Assembly: GCA_020725195.1 (NCBI GenBank)
Contig: DYFL01000019.1
Span: forward strand, 1-42,006
Source: Hydrogenophilus sp.
Lineage (GTDB): Bacteria > Pseudomonadota > Gammaproteobacteria > Burkholderiales > Thiobacillaceae
Direction of reading: 5' to 3'
DNA length: 42,006 nt
Made by a program: the position numbers and the translations under genes. Positions 31,148 through 38,917 of this stretch are shown here, piece by piece (position 1 is the first letter of the stretch; the number at the start of each line of letters is the position of its first letter). A model generated the notes under the pieces. The model saw only the letters and a program-made list of their open reading frames with translations. It did not search any database and was not told the origin of the DNA.

Positions 31148-31153
31148 TAGAAT
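31148..31153 (+). promoter_or_regulatory. -10 box of the L,D-transpeptidase gene
   Basis: TAGAAT lies 27 bp before the ATG at 31180, giving a start point near 31160 and a short leader. Confidence 0.4.
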
Positions 31154-31179
31154 GGGACGGGTCGCTTCCCGGTACCTGG

Positions 31180-32073
31180 ATGTTAGCAAAGCCCGTGCGC
31201 ACCCTGCTGCGCTCCCTCCTCCTCGCGGCGCTCGCCGCCGCCTGCCTGCCCGCGGCGGCGGATCGCCTCGTCGGCGACGCCTACACCTACACGGTGCAGA
31301 GGGGCGACTACCTGATCCGCATCGGCGCCCGCATCGGCCAGGACCCGAGGCTCATCGCCCGGGAGAACGACATCGCCTGGGACGCGATCATCCACCCCGG
31401 CCAGCGGCTGCGCCTGGACAACCGCCACATCGTGCCGGAGCGGCTCGAGGCGGGCGTGCTCATCAACATCCCCCAGCGCATGCTGTTCGTCTTCAGCGAG
31501 GGCCGGCTCGCGGCCCATTACCCCGTCGGCCTGGGGCGGCCGGACTGGGCCACGCCCGTGGGGCCGCGCACCGTCCGCAGCAAGGAGGTCGACAAGACCT
31601 GGTTCGTGCCGCCCTCCATCCAGGAGGCGATGCGCCGGGCGGGCCGGCCCGTGCTCACCCGGGTGCCGCCCGGGCCGGACAACCCCCTGGGCCGCCACTG
31701 GATCGGCCTGGCGCCGGGCACCTGGGGCATCCACGGCACCAATGCCCCGCCCAGCGTCTACCACTTCCAGAGCCACGGCTGCATCCGCCTGCACCCGGAC
31801 GACGCCGCCGATCTGTTTGACCGGGTCGAGCTGGGCGACCCCGTGGAGATCGTCTACCGGCGCGTGCTGCTCGCCCGCAGGGCCGACGGGACGGTCTGGC
31901 TGGAGGTGCATCCGGACATCTACCATCGCGGGGACGAGCCCTGGCAGGAGCTGCTGCGCGAGGCGCAGCGCGAAGGGGTGCTCGGGGAACTCGACTGGTC
32001 GCGGGTCGGTCAGGTCATGGAGCGCGAGGAGGGGATCGCCCGGCCGGTGCACCTGCGGCAGGTGGATCGGTGA
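31180..32073 (+). CDS. L,D-transpeptidase with LysM domain (ErfK/YbiS type)
   Basis: The 297-residue periplasmic enzyme has a signal peptide (LLRSLLLAALAAACLPAAA), a LysM peptidoglycan-binding domain (YTVQRGDYLIRIGARIGQ, about residues 38-84) and a YkuD catalytic domain (about 98-232). The active-site motif is HGTN-x-SHGCIRLHP, with the nucleophile Cys near residue 202. Such enzymes either make 3-3 cross-links between meso-diaminopimelate residues or attach Braun-type lipoproteins to peptidoglycan. The gene is followed 47 bp later by a MepK-like peptidase that would cut 3-3 links, so the two may act as a make-and-cut pair. Confidence 0.92.
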   Translation: MLAKPVRTLLRSLLLAALAAACLPAAADRLVGDAYTYTVQRGDYLIRIGARIGQDPRLIARENDIAWDAIIHPGQRLRLDNRHIVPERLEAGVLINIPQRMLFVFSEGRLAAHYPVGLGRPDWATPVGPRTVRSKEVDKTWFVPPSIQEAMRRAGRPVLTRVPPGPDNPLGRHWIGLAPGTWGIHGTNAPPSVYHFQSHGCIRLHPDDAADLFDRVELGDPVEIVYRRVLLARRADGTVWLEVHPDIYHRGDEPWQELLREAQREGVLGELDWSRVGQVMEREEGIARPVHLRQVDR

Positions 32074-32120
32074 GGCGCGTGTGCACGGGTCATGGTGCTG
32101 GATCTGTATAGGAAAACCAC

Positions 32121-32648
32121 ATGAAGACACGTATCGACCGCCGCCGCTTCCTCGCCCTGGGCGCGGCGCTGGCCGTCGCCCGGCCCGCCATCGCTGCGGC
32201 GCCGGAGCGGGGTATCAGCCTGCGCAACCTGCACACCGAGGAGACGCTCGACACCGTGTACTGGGCCGACGGCCGGTACCTCGCCGAGCCCATGGCGCGG
32301 CTCAACCGCCTGCTGCGCGACCACCGCAGCGGCGAGACGGCGGACATGGCCACGCGTCTCATGGACCTGCTCTTCGCCCTCGCCCAGACCCTGGACAGCC
32401 GCTCGCCCATCGAGATCATCTCCGGCTACCGCTCCCCCGCCAGCAACGCCCGGATGGCGGCGCAGTCCGAGGGCGTGGCCAAGGGCAGCCTGCACACCCG
32501 CGGCATGGCGGCGGACATCCGCGTCCCCGGCCGTGAACTCGCCCAGGTGCGCGAGGCCGCCCTCGCCCTGCGCGCCGGCGGCGTGGGCTACTATCCGAGC
32601 TCGGGCTTCGTCCACGTGGACGTCGGCCGGGTGCGGTCCTGGGGCTGA
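32121..32648 (+). CDS. DUF882/MepK-like peptidoglycan endopeptidase, Tat-exported
   Basis: The 175-residue protein has a twin-arginine signal (RRRFLALGAALAVARPAIA) and a DUF882 (M15-like) domain. Zn ligands are visible as SLHTRGMAADIRV and GFVHVDVG, the HxxGxAxD and HVD motifs of the YcbK/MepK group. MepK in Escherichia coli cuts meso-DAP 3-3 cross-links and lies next to the transpeptidase gene ycbB. The same pairing exists here. Text such as PIEIISGYRSPASNARMAAQ is the family's substrate-binding strip. No clear Shine-Dalgarno is seen before ATG 32121. Confidence 0.88.
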   Translation: MKTRIDRRRFLALGAALAVARPAIAAAPERGISLRNLHTEETLDTVYWADGRYLAEPMARLNRLLRDHRSGETADMATRLMDLLFALAQTLDSRSPIEIISGYRSPASNARMAAQSEGVAKGSLHTRGMAADIRVPGRELAQVREAALALRAGGVGYYPSSGFVHVDVGRVRSWG

Positions 32649-32675
32649 GGGTGCGGCTGGGCAGCCCCCGAATGG

Positions 32676-32743
32676 TTTGTAGGAGCCCCTTCTGGCGCGA
32701 CCCAGGCACCGGTCGTTTCGCGGCTAAAGCCGCTCCCACAAAG
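32676..32743. repeat. GTAGGAGC / GCTCCCAC palindromic element
   Basis: TTTGTAGGAGCC at the left and GGCTAAAGCCGCTCCCACAAA at the right form a degenerate palindrome. It belongs to the same family as 19758-19821. Confidence 0.65.
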
Positions 32744-32800
32744 CTGGGTCATCAATGGCTTACGTGTTAATGAACAATCAGGGTTTAATCTGCGTCCCTC

Positions 32801-32840
32801 TGCGTAATCTGCGTAATCTGCGTAATCTGCGTAATCTGCG
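32801..32840. repeat. 9-bp tandem repeat, four copies plus partial
   Basis: TGCGTAATC is repeated exactly four times (32801-32836), followed by TGCGGATC. It ends 19 bp before the glgP start codon, between any promoter and the GAGGG binding site. Copy number could change by slippage. A related TCTGCGTC/GCAGATGACGCAGA text occurs near 28330, which suggests expansion within a dispersed intergenic repeat. Confidence 0.85.
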
Positions 32841-32858
32841 GATCTGAGGGTCAACACC

Positions 32859-34568
32859 ATGCCGGTCACCGTCCACCGCATCGACGAATTCATCCACCAG
32901 CCCCGGGTGGCCTACTTCTCCATGGAGATCGCGCTCGACAACGCCATCCCCACCTACAGCGGCGGCCTGGGCGTGCTCGCGGGCGACACCCTGCGGGCGG
33001 CGGCCGACATGGCCCTGCCCTTCGTGGCCGTGACCCTGGTCTCGCGCGCCGGCTACTTCCGCCAGGAGATCGACGCCGCGGGCCGCCAGGTCGAGCGCGA
33101 GGACACCTGGGACCCCGCCCGCTACGCCAGCCGGCTCGATGCCGCCGTGGCGCTGACCCTGGAGGGGCGCCAGGTCTGGGTGGGGGGCTGGCTCTACGTG
33201 GCGCGCTCGCGCACCGGCGGCGGCGTGCCCGTGCTGCTGCTCGACACCGACCTGCCGGTCAACCACCGCGAGGACCGCGGCATCACCCACACCCTCTACG
33301 GCGGCGACGAGGCCTACCGCCTCAAGCAGGAGGTGGTGCTGGGCGTGGGCGGCGTGGCCATGCTGCAGTCCCTGGGCTTCGACGTGATCAGCTACCACAT
33401 GAACGAGGGCCACTCGGCCTTCCTCACCCTCGCCCTGCTGCGGCGCCACGCCTATCCCGAGAACAACCTGCGCCCCGGCGACAGCCCCTACGACCTGCCG
33501 CGGGTGCGCGACCTCTGCGTCTTCACCACCCACACCCCGGTGGAGGCGGGGCACGACCGCTTCCCCTACGACCTGGTGCAGCGCGTCTACGGCGATCTCC
33601 TGGATCTGGCCACGGTCAAGCTGCTCGCGGGGCCCGACCGGCTCAACATGACCCAGCTGGCGCTCAGCCTCTCCGAATACGTGAACGGCGTGGCCAAGCG
33701 CCACGCCGAGATCTCGCGCCGGCTCTTCCCCGGCTACGCCGTGCACGCCATCACCAACGGCGTGCATTCCTCCACCTGGACCAGTCTGCACTTCGGCGCC
33801 CTCTACGACCTCAACGTGCCGGGCTGGTGCCACGAGCCGGAGCTGCTCGCCCGGGCCGACCGCATCCCCGACGCGCAGATCTGGCAGGCCCACATGGAGT
33901 GCAAGCGGGAGCTGGTCGAGAAGGTCGGGCGGCTCACGGGGGTGGCCCTCGACCCGGAGCTGCCCATCCTCGGCTTCGCCCGCCGCATGACCGCCTACAA
34001 GCGCCCCGAGATGCTGTTCGCCGACCTCGCGCGCCTCAAGGCCATCGCCGCCGAGCGGCCCTTCCAGCTGGTCATGGCGGGCAAGGCCCACCCCAGGGAC
34101 ACCGAGGGCAAGCGCCTGATCGAGGCGCTGCACGCCTACATGCGCGAGCTGAAGGGCGTCATCCCCATGGCCTTCCTGCCCAACTACGACATGGAGCTCG
34201 CGCTCGCCATGGTCTCGGGCGCGGACGTCTGGCTCAACACCCCGCTGCGGCCCCTGGAGGCCTCGGGCACCAGCGGCATGAAGGCCGCCTTCAACGGCGT
34301 GCCCCATCTTTCCGTGCTCGACGGCTGGTGGCTGGAGGGCTGCATGGAGGGGGTCACGGGCTGGGCCGTCGGCGACGACAAGGTGTCGGCCAACGGCAGC
34401 GACGCCGGCTCGCTCTACGACAAGCTGGAGCAGGTGGTGCTGCCGCTGTGGTACGAGGATCGCGCCGGCTGGATCGCCGTCATGAAGGGCGCCATCAGCA
34501 AGAACGCCGCCTACTTCAACAGCCAGCGCATGATGCGCCGCTACGCCACCGAGGCCTACCTGCGCTGA
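32859..34568 (+). CDS. glgP: Alpha-glucan (glycogen) phosphorylase, short form
   Basis: The 569-residue enzyme releases glucose 1-phosphate from glycogen. It is the shorter alpha-glucan phosphorylase type (GT35), lacking the long N-terminal regulatory region of the 800+ residue enzymes. PRVAYFSMEIALDNAIPTYSGG is the characteristic opening, followed by GGLGVLAGDTL, NEGHSAF and FTTHTPVEAGHDRF. The PLP-lysine region is LEASGTSGMKAAFNGVPHLS (about residues 466-485). GAG-GG at 32846-32850 is the ribosome binding site. A 9-bp tandem repeat lies just upstream. It may feed glycogen into the phosphoketolase route encoded in this window. Confidence 0.94.
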   Translation: MPVTVHRIDEFIHQPRVAYFSMEIALDNAIPTYSGGLGVLAGDTLRAAADMALPFVAVTLVSRAGYFRQEIDAAGRQVEREDTWDPARYASRLDAAVALTLEGRQVWVGGWLYVARSRTGGGVPVLLLDTDLPVNHREDRGITHTLYGGDEAYRLKQEVVLGVGGVAMLQSLGFDVISYHMNEGHSAFLTLALLRRHAYPENNLRPGDSPYDLPRVRDLCVFTTHTPVEAGHDRFPYDLVQRVYGDLLDLATVKLLAGPDRLNMTQLALSLSEYVNGVAKRHAEISRRLFPGYAVHAITNGVHSSTWTSLHFGALYDLNVPGWCHEPELLARADRIPDAQIWQAHMECKRELVEKVGRLTGVALDPELPILGFARRMTAYKRPEMLFADLARLKAIAAERPFQLVMAGKAHPRDTEGKRLIEALHAYMRELKGVIPMAFLPNYDMELALAMVSGADVWLNTPLRPLEASGTSGMKAAFNGVPHLSVLDGWWLEGCMEGVTGWAVGDDKVSANGSDAGSLYDKLEQVVLPLWYEDRAGWIAVMKGAISKNAAYFNSQRMMRRYATEAYLR

Positions 34569-34796
34569 TCAGGGACAGGCGCTGTCGTACACCCCGGCCT
34601 GGGCCGCGGCGATCTCGTCCTCGAAGCTGCGGTGGCGCTCGTCCGCCTTCAGGGCGATGACGGCCGCCGTATCGTGGCCTTCGTGACGCAGCAGCCCCCT
34701 GACGACCTCGTTGATATCCAGGTAGGGCGGGGCGCAAAGCTCCCGCAGCCGATCGTAGACCTCCTGGTCGACGGTGATCTGTACCTGTCTGCTCAT
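34569..34796 (-). CDS. Ribbon-helix-helix type protein, orphan
   Basis: The 75-residue protein begins SRQVQITVDQEVYDRLRELC, a beta strand followed by a helix as in ribbon-helix-helix DNA-binding proteins, continues YLDINEVVRGLLRHEG and has an acidic tail (FEDEIAAAQAGVYDSACP). This is the architecture of CopG/VapB-like antitoxins, with the DNA-binding part at the N-terminus and a toxin-binding tail. No toxin gene is adjacent; glgP converges on one side and a repeat lies on the other. A strong GGAGGA site precedes ATG 34796. A near-palindrome sits between its -35 and -10. The fold is likely; an antitoxin role is only inference. Confidence 0.6.
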   Translation of the reverse strand: MSRQVQITVDQEVYDRLRELCAPPYLDINEVVRGLLRHEGHDTAAVIALKADERHRSFEDEIAAAQAGVYDSACP

Positions 34797-34832
34797 GGTG
34801 TCCTCCTTCATCGATGTCCCGGTCTGATCCAT

Positions 34833-34860
34833 AAAGTAGACCAAATTAGTCGGGAATCAA
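34833..34860 (-). promoter_or_regulatory. Promoter with internal operator for the RHH gene
   Basis: On the minus strand TTGATT (34855-34860) and TACTTT (34833-34838) are spaced by 16 bp. Between them lies GACTAATTTGGTC (34839-34851), a near-palindrome with GAC/GTC ends and one mismatch pair. A repressor bound there would block RNA polymerase. The RHH protein itself is the natural candidate. Confidence 0.5.
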
Positions 34861-34873
34861 GGCGCGGCCCGGC

Positions 34874-34957
34874 AGCCCGGATGCAGCGCAGCGGAATCCG
34901 GGGCGGGGGGGCGCGGACAGGGCTCTTCCGGATTCCGCCTTCGGCTGCATCCGGGCT
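34874..34957. repeat. AGCCCGGATG palindromic repeat, copy 2
   Basis: AGCCCGGATGCAG (34874-34886) and CTGCATCCGGGCT (34945-34957) are exact inverted repeats, with an inner GGAATCCGG/CCGGATTCC pair. It is a longer match of the family seen at 28352-28436. It lies just downstream of the phosphatase gene. Confidence 0.8.
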
Positions 34958-34972
34958 GCAACAGGCCGGCGC

Positions 34973-36547
34973 TCAGGGAAGGGTGATCAACAGCAGCGAG
35001 ACGTCGTCCGCGGCCGCCGCGCCCTGCAGGTGCGCATCGAGCGAGGCCATGACGGCCGCGAACCGTTCTTCGGCCGGATGGGCGGCCAGCGCAGCCAGCA
35101 GCCGCTCCCGACCGTACATCCCGCCCGTGGCCGATTCGGCCTCCAGCAGGCCGTCCGAGCACAGGGCGAGCTGCCCCGGCGCCTCCCAGGACCGGCTCTC
35201 GCATGTGGCTTCGAACCGCTCCGGCCCCAGGATGCCCAGGGGCGGGTGCTGCGGGCAGGCCCATTCCGCCTCCCCGCCCGCGGCCCCGATCCAGTGGCCG
35301 CAAGGGATGCCGCCGTTCCAGACGGTGAGGGTCCGCTCGCCCTCGTCGACGGCGAGCATCGCGGCGGCGAGGAAGAACCCCGCCGGCAGGGCCTCGTGGA
35401 GGCGACGGTTCATCTCGGACACGATCTCCGACACCCCGAAGCCCTTGCAGACCATGGCGTAGAAGATGCTCATCACCGGCAGCAGGATCACGGCTGCGGC
35501 CAGGCCGTGGCCCGTGGCGTCGCCGAGCATGACGCAGAGGCGGCCGTCGGGCGCGCGGGCGGCGGCGATGATGTCGCCGCTGAAGCTCTCCGAGGGCCGG
35601 ACCTGCCAGGCGAGCAGCGGGTCGTTCAGGCCGTCGCGCAGGAGCGCCCGCTCCATCAGCAGCCCGGCGGTCTGCCTTTCCTGCTCGGAGTGCGCGTGGT
35701 AGCGCTGCAGGGCCTCCAGGTGTGCATGGCGCTCGCGTTCGACGGCCTTCTCCCAGGTGATGTCGGACAGCAGCGCCACGTAGAGCCGGCGGTCCCCTTC
35801 GGCGGCGAGGCTGACGCTGAGCAGCAGGGGGAAGGCCGAGCCGTCCTTGCGCCGCCCGGCCACCTCGCGCCGGGCGCAGACGACCCTGGGGCCGGGCTGG
35901 CGCGGGTCTTCCTGCACCATCTGGCGGTAGGCCTCGACCGACTGGTCCGGCATCAGGCGTTCGATCGGGTGGCCGACGATCTCCGCGGTGCTGTAGCCGA
36001 AGATGCGCTCCGCCGCCCGGTTGAAGGTGTCGATGATGCCGTTCTCGCTGACGGCCACGATGCCCTCCAGGGCGTGGTCGAGGATGGCCCGGTAGCGGGC
36101 CTGGCGGTCCAGCCTGCGCTGCAGGTGGAGCAGGCGCTGGACGGCGAGGAGCTTCGCGCGCAGCACGCCGGCGTTGAGCGGTTTTTCCAGGTAGTCGTCC
36201 GCCCCCGCGTCGAGGCTGGGCAGCAGGGCCTCGTCGCGCCCGTGGTAGCCGAAGAGCACGACCTGGGTCCAGCCCTCCGGGGCCTCCCTGCGGAGCGCGG
36301 CCGTGGCCTCGTAGCCGCTCAGGCGCGGCAGGGTCAGGCTCATCAGGACGAGGTCGGGCGGGGCGTCGCGGAACCGCGCCAGGGCCTCCTTGCCGTCCCG
36401 GGCGCTCACCACCAGATGCCCGGCGGCCGCGAGGGCCGCTTCCAGGGGCTCCCGGTCGAAGTCGCTCTCCTCCGCCAGGAGGATGGCGAGGGGCGGGTAG
36501 TCCGCGGCGGTGTCGGGGCGGGGCGGCTGCCGAGGGGGGGTGGGCAT
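34973..36547 (-). CDS. Pseudo-receiver-PAS-SpoIIE (PP2C) phosphatase
   Basis: The 524-residue cytoplasmic protein has a receiver-like domain (about residues 20-140), a PAS sensor domain (about 145-270) and a SpoIIE/RsbU-type PP2C phosphatase (about 320-524). Phosphatase metal motifs are visible: SGDIIAA, GDATGHGL, CSDGLLEAE and AADDVSLLLI. In the receiver the usual phospho-accepting Asp is replaced: the conserved strand reads PDLVLMSLTLPRLSGYEA with Ser where Asp is expected, although the acidic pocket (AEES) and Lys (YLEKPL) remain. It lies 3 nt after the GGDEF-EAL gene, so the two are co-translated. Such phosphatases usually act on an STAS-type anti-anti-sigma protein; none is encoded nearby. 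Confidence 0.9.
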   Translation of the reverse strand: MPTPPRQPPRPDTAADYPPLAILLAEESDFDREPLEAALAAAGHLVVSARDGKEALARFRDAPPDLVLMSLTLPRLSGYEATAALRREAPEGWTQVVLFGYHGRDEALLPSLDAGADDYLEKPLNAGVLRAKLLAVQRLLHLQRRLDRQARYRAILDHALEGIVAVSENGIIDTFNRAAERIFGYSTAEIVGHPIERLMPDQSVEAYRQMVQEDPRQPGPRVVCARREVAGRRKDGSAFPLLLSVSLAAEGDRRLYVALLSDITWEKAVERERHAHLEALQRYHAHSEQERQTAGLLMERALLRDGLNDPLLAWQVRPSESFSGDIIAAARAPDGRLCVMLGDATGHGLAAAVILLPVMSIFYAMVCKGFGVSEIVSEMNRRLHEALPAGFFLAAAMLAVDEGERTLTVWNGGIPCGHWIGAAGGEAEWACPQHPPLGILGPERFEATCESRSWEAPGQLALCSDGLLEAESATGGMYGRERLLAALAAHPAEERFAAVMASLDAHLQGAAAADDVSLLLITLP

Positions 36548-36550
36548 GGT

Positions 36551-38593
36551 CTACTGCAGGCGCTGCGGGGCCGGGCTCGCATCCTCGCGCAGCCGCCGGA
36601 CCAGGGCCTCGAAGCTGTCGGGCCGGCCGGTCAGATAGCCCTGTACCGTGGTGCAGCCGTGGGCCCGCAGGAAATCCAGCTGCGCCTCGGTCTCCACGCC
36701 CTCGGCCACCACGTCGATGCCCAGGGAGCGGGCCAGCGAGAGGATGGCCTTGACGAGGGCGGCGGCGTCCGCATCGTGGGGGGCGTCCCAGACGAAGGAG
36801 CGGTCGATCTTGATGCGGTTGACCTTGAAGCGCTTGAGGTAGCTCAGCGCGGAGTAGCCGGTACCGAAATCGTCCACGGCGATGCCGATGCCCAGGTCGG
36901 CGATGGCGTCCAGGTTGTGCACCGTCGAGGGCGTGCTCTCCATGAGGGTGCCTTCGGTGATCTCGATCTCCAGCAGCGAGGCCGGCAGCCCCAGGCGGTC
37001 CAGGGTCTGTTCGAGAAAGTTGGCCAGATAGGGGTCCTGGAACTGGCGGCTGGAGAAGTTCAGGGCCAGGGTCGGCGGCGCCGCCGCAGCGTGCCGCACG
37101 GCCTGCCAGCCTTCGCAGGCCGTCTGCACGATCCAGCGCCCCACGGGGTCGATGAGCCTGGTGTCCTCCAGCACCGGGATGAACTGCGCCGGCGGGAGCG
37201 GGACCTGGTCCGGGCGCGCCCAGCGCAACAGGGCCTCGGCGCCGGTCATGCGCCCCGTGGCGAGGTCGATCTGCGGCTGGTAGGCGAGCCAGAACTCCTT
37301 GCGCTCCAGGGCTTGCCTCAGGTCCGTCTCCAGATGGAAGAGGTCCTGCACCCGGCGGGCCATGCGCGGCTGGTAGAAGCGGTAGCAGTTCTTGCCCGAC
37401 TCCTTGGCGCAGTACATGGCGATGTCGGCCTGCATGAGCAGCGCCTGCGCGTCGGCGCCGTCGCGCGGGTGCAGGCTCACCCCGATGCTCGGCGAGACGT
37501 GCAGCGCCCGGCCCTCGATCGCCAGGGGCTGCCTGAAGGCCTCGTAGATCTTTTCCAGGATGCGCACGCTGTGCTCGGGCCGGCGCAGCGTCTCCAGGAG
37601 GATGACGAAATCGTCGCCGCCCAGCCGCGCCAGGGTGTCCTCCTCGCGGATGCACTGCCTGAGCCGGTGGGCGACCTCCTTGAGCAGGGCGTCGCCCGAG
37701 GCGTGGCCCAGGCTGTCGTTGACGGTCTTGAAGCGGTCCACGTCCAGGTAGAGCACCGCCAGGTGCCCGCGGCGGCGCTGGGTGCGGGCGATGGCCTGGG
37801 CGAGCCGGTCCATGAGCAGGTTGCGGTTGGGCAGCCCCGTCAGGCCGTCGTAGTTGGCCAGGAGCGCGAGCCGCTCCTCCGCCTGGACCCGGCGGGTGAC
37901 GTCCTTGGCCGTGGAGACGTAGTGGGTGATGCGGCCCTCCCGGTCGCGGATCGGGCTGATGGTCTTCTCCTCGAAGAAGATCTCCCCGTCCTTTTTGCGG
38001 TTGGCGAAGGTGGCGCGGAACACCTCGCCGGACTCGATGGTGCGCCACAGGCTGTCGTAGAAGGCCCGGTCGTGGCGGCCGGACTTGAGGAAACCCGCGC
38101 CCAGGCCCAGGACCTCGTCGCGGCCGTAGCCGGTGATCTGCTCGAAGCTCGGGTTGACGTACTCGACGAAGCCTCGGCTGTCGGTGATGAGCACGGCGTC
38201 GCCCGTCTGCTCCACGGCGGTGGCGAGCCGCAGCAGCTCGGCCGCCTGGTATTCCTGGGCGCCCGCATCGCGCACGATGGCCAGCTGCATGCGCGGCTCG
38301 CTGCTGCAGGCGTGCAGGCTGACGGCCAGGGTGAGGGGCCTGCCGTCGGCGCCGCGCGTCTCGGAGACGTAGTGGCCGGGGGGCTGGGGGCCGGGCCGCG
38401 GCGGCAGCAGCTCCCGGAGGCCGCGGCCCACCAGCGCCTCCACGGACACCCCCAGCATCCGTTCCAGGGTGCCGTCGCAGGAGACGATCCTGCCCGCCGG
38501 GTCGGTCACCAGCACCGCGTCGCCCGCGGGGGCCGCGGCCGGCCGCTCGCTCCGGGCCTCGCGTCCGGTCTCGCGCCTCGCTTTTTCCGTCAT
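36551..38593 (-). CDS. PAS-PAS-GGDEF-EAL cyclic-di-GMP protein
   Basis: The 680-residue protein has two PAS domains (about residues 20-140 and 145-265), a GGDEF domain (about 270-425) and an EAL domain (about 440-680). The GGDEF signature is GGDDF, a conservative change in the fourth residue, and the I-site REED five residues before it is intact. EAL motifs for c-di-GMP hydrolysis are present: GAEALLRW, LNFSSRQF, EIEITEG, AVDDFGTGYS, IKIDRSFV and AEGVETEAQ. It is therefore probably a phosphodiesterase with a GGDEF domain that may be catalytic or GTP-sensing. No transmembrane segment is visible. It is first in an operon with the SpoIIE phosphatase. The start at 38593 overlaps the stop of a 10-codon upstream frame. 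Confidence 0.93.
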   Translation of the reverse strand: MTEKARRETGREARSERPAAAPAGDAVLVTDPAGRIVSCDGTLERMLGVSVEALVGRGLRELLPPRPGPQPPGHYVSETRGADGRPLTLAVSLHACSSEPRMQLAIVRDAGAQEYQAAELLRLATAVEQTGDAVLITDSRGFVEYVNPSFEQITGYGRDEVLGLGAGFLKSGRHDRAFYDSLWRTIESGEVFRATFANRKKDGEIFFEEKTISPIRDREGRITHYVSTAKDVTRRVQAEERLALLANYDGLTGLPNRNLLMDRLAQAIARTQRRRGHLAVLYLDVDRFKTVNDSLGHASGDALLKEVAHRLRQCIREEDTLARLGGDDFVILLETLRRPEHSVRILEKIYEAFRQPLAIEGRALHVSPSIGVSLHPRDGADAQALLMQADIAMYCAKESGKNCYRFYQPRMARRVQDLFHLETDLRQALERKEFWLAYQPQIDLATGRMTGAEALLRWARPDQVPLPPAQFIPVLEDTRLIDPVGRWIVQTACEGWQAVRHAAAAPPTLALNFSSRQFQDPYLANFLEQTLDRLGLPASLLEIEITEGTLMESTPSTVHNLDAIADLGIGIAVDDFGTGYSALSYLKRFKVNRIKIDRSFVWDAPHDADAAALVKAILSLARSLGIDVVAEGVETEAQLDFLRAHGCTTVQGYLTGRPDSFEALVRRLREDASPAPQRLQ

Positions 38594-38622
38594 GCCTTCC
38601 CCTTCCTCGCTTTTTCCTTCAT
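38590..38622 (-). CDS. 10-codon upstream ORF from a duplicated start region
   Basis: On the minus strand, ATGAAGGAAAAAGCGAGG at 38622 repeats the downstream true start (ATGACGGAAAAAGCGAGG at 38593) at a distance of 29 nt. The upstream copy reads MKEKARKGKA and stops at a TGA that overlaps the GGDEF-EAL ATG (ATGA). The short peptide carries the true gene's AAGGGGAAGG binding site inside it. Translation of the leader could couple to the main gene. Confidence 0.5.
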   Translation of the reverse strand: MKEKARKGKA

Positions 38623-38917
38623 GCCCCACCTCTCCGATCCGGGTCATTCGGGCCATCCCATCCGAATGTCGGGCAATAAACAATATTGATAAAGTGGTTA
38701 TCGGACCATATGCCAAACGGCCAAGGGGGCTATGGCTGATGGCCTATCCATTTCGGCCGATCTTCGGGCGACTTGAGCGGCCGGATGCGCCGCTTTCTTT
38801 ATACCGCCGCCCCGGCCCGTGCGTTGTAAACAATGTGTAAATCTTGGCCTGCCCCGCCGCCGCGGCGCCTGCCCCCGCGGCTTGTCCGCCTCCCGGGCGG
38901 CAGGCATCATGCGCTCC
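38623..38917. other. Divergent intergenic region of nadE and the c-di-GMP operon
   Basis: No gene is seen. The stretch 38670-38710 is AT-rich, with a perfect 8-bp CAATATTG palindrome, and probably holds the promoter of the minus-strand operon. TTGAGC (38773-38778) and CTTTAT (38797-38802) spaced by 18 bp are a weak candidate promoter for nadE. Confidence 0.4.

Noticed and set aside
35030-38689. Open frame of over 1200 codons antisense to both sensor genes
   Set aside because: Same GC-bias effect; it spans two genuine, well-matched genes and shows only low-complexity Arg/Ala/Gly/Pro sequence.
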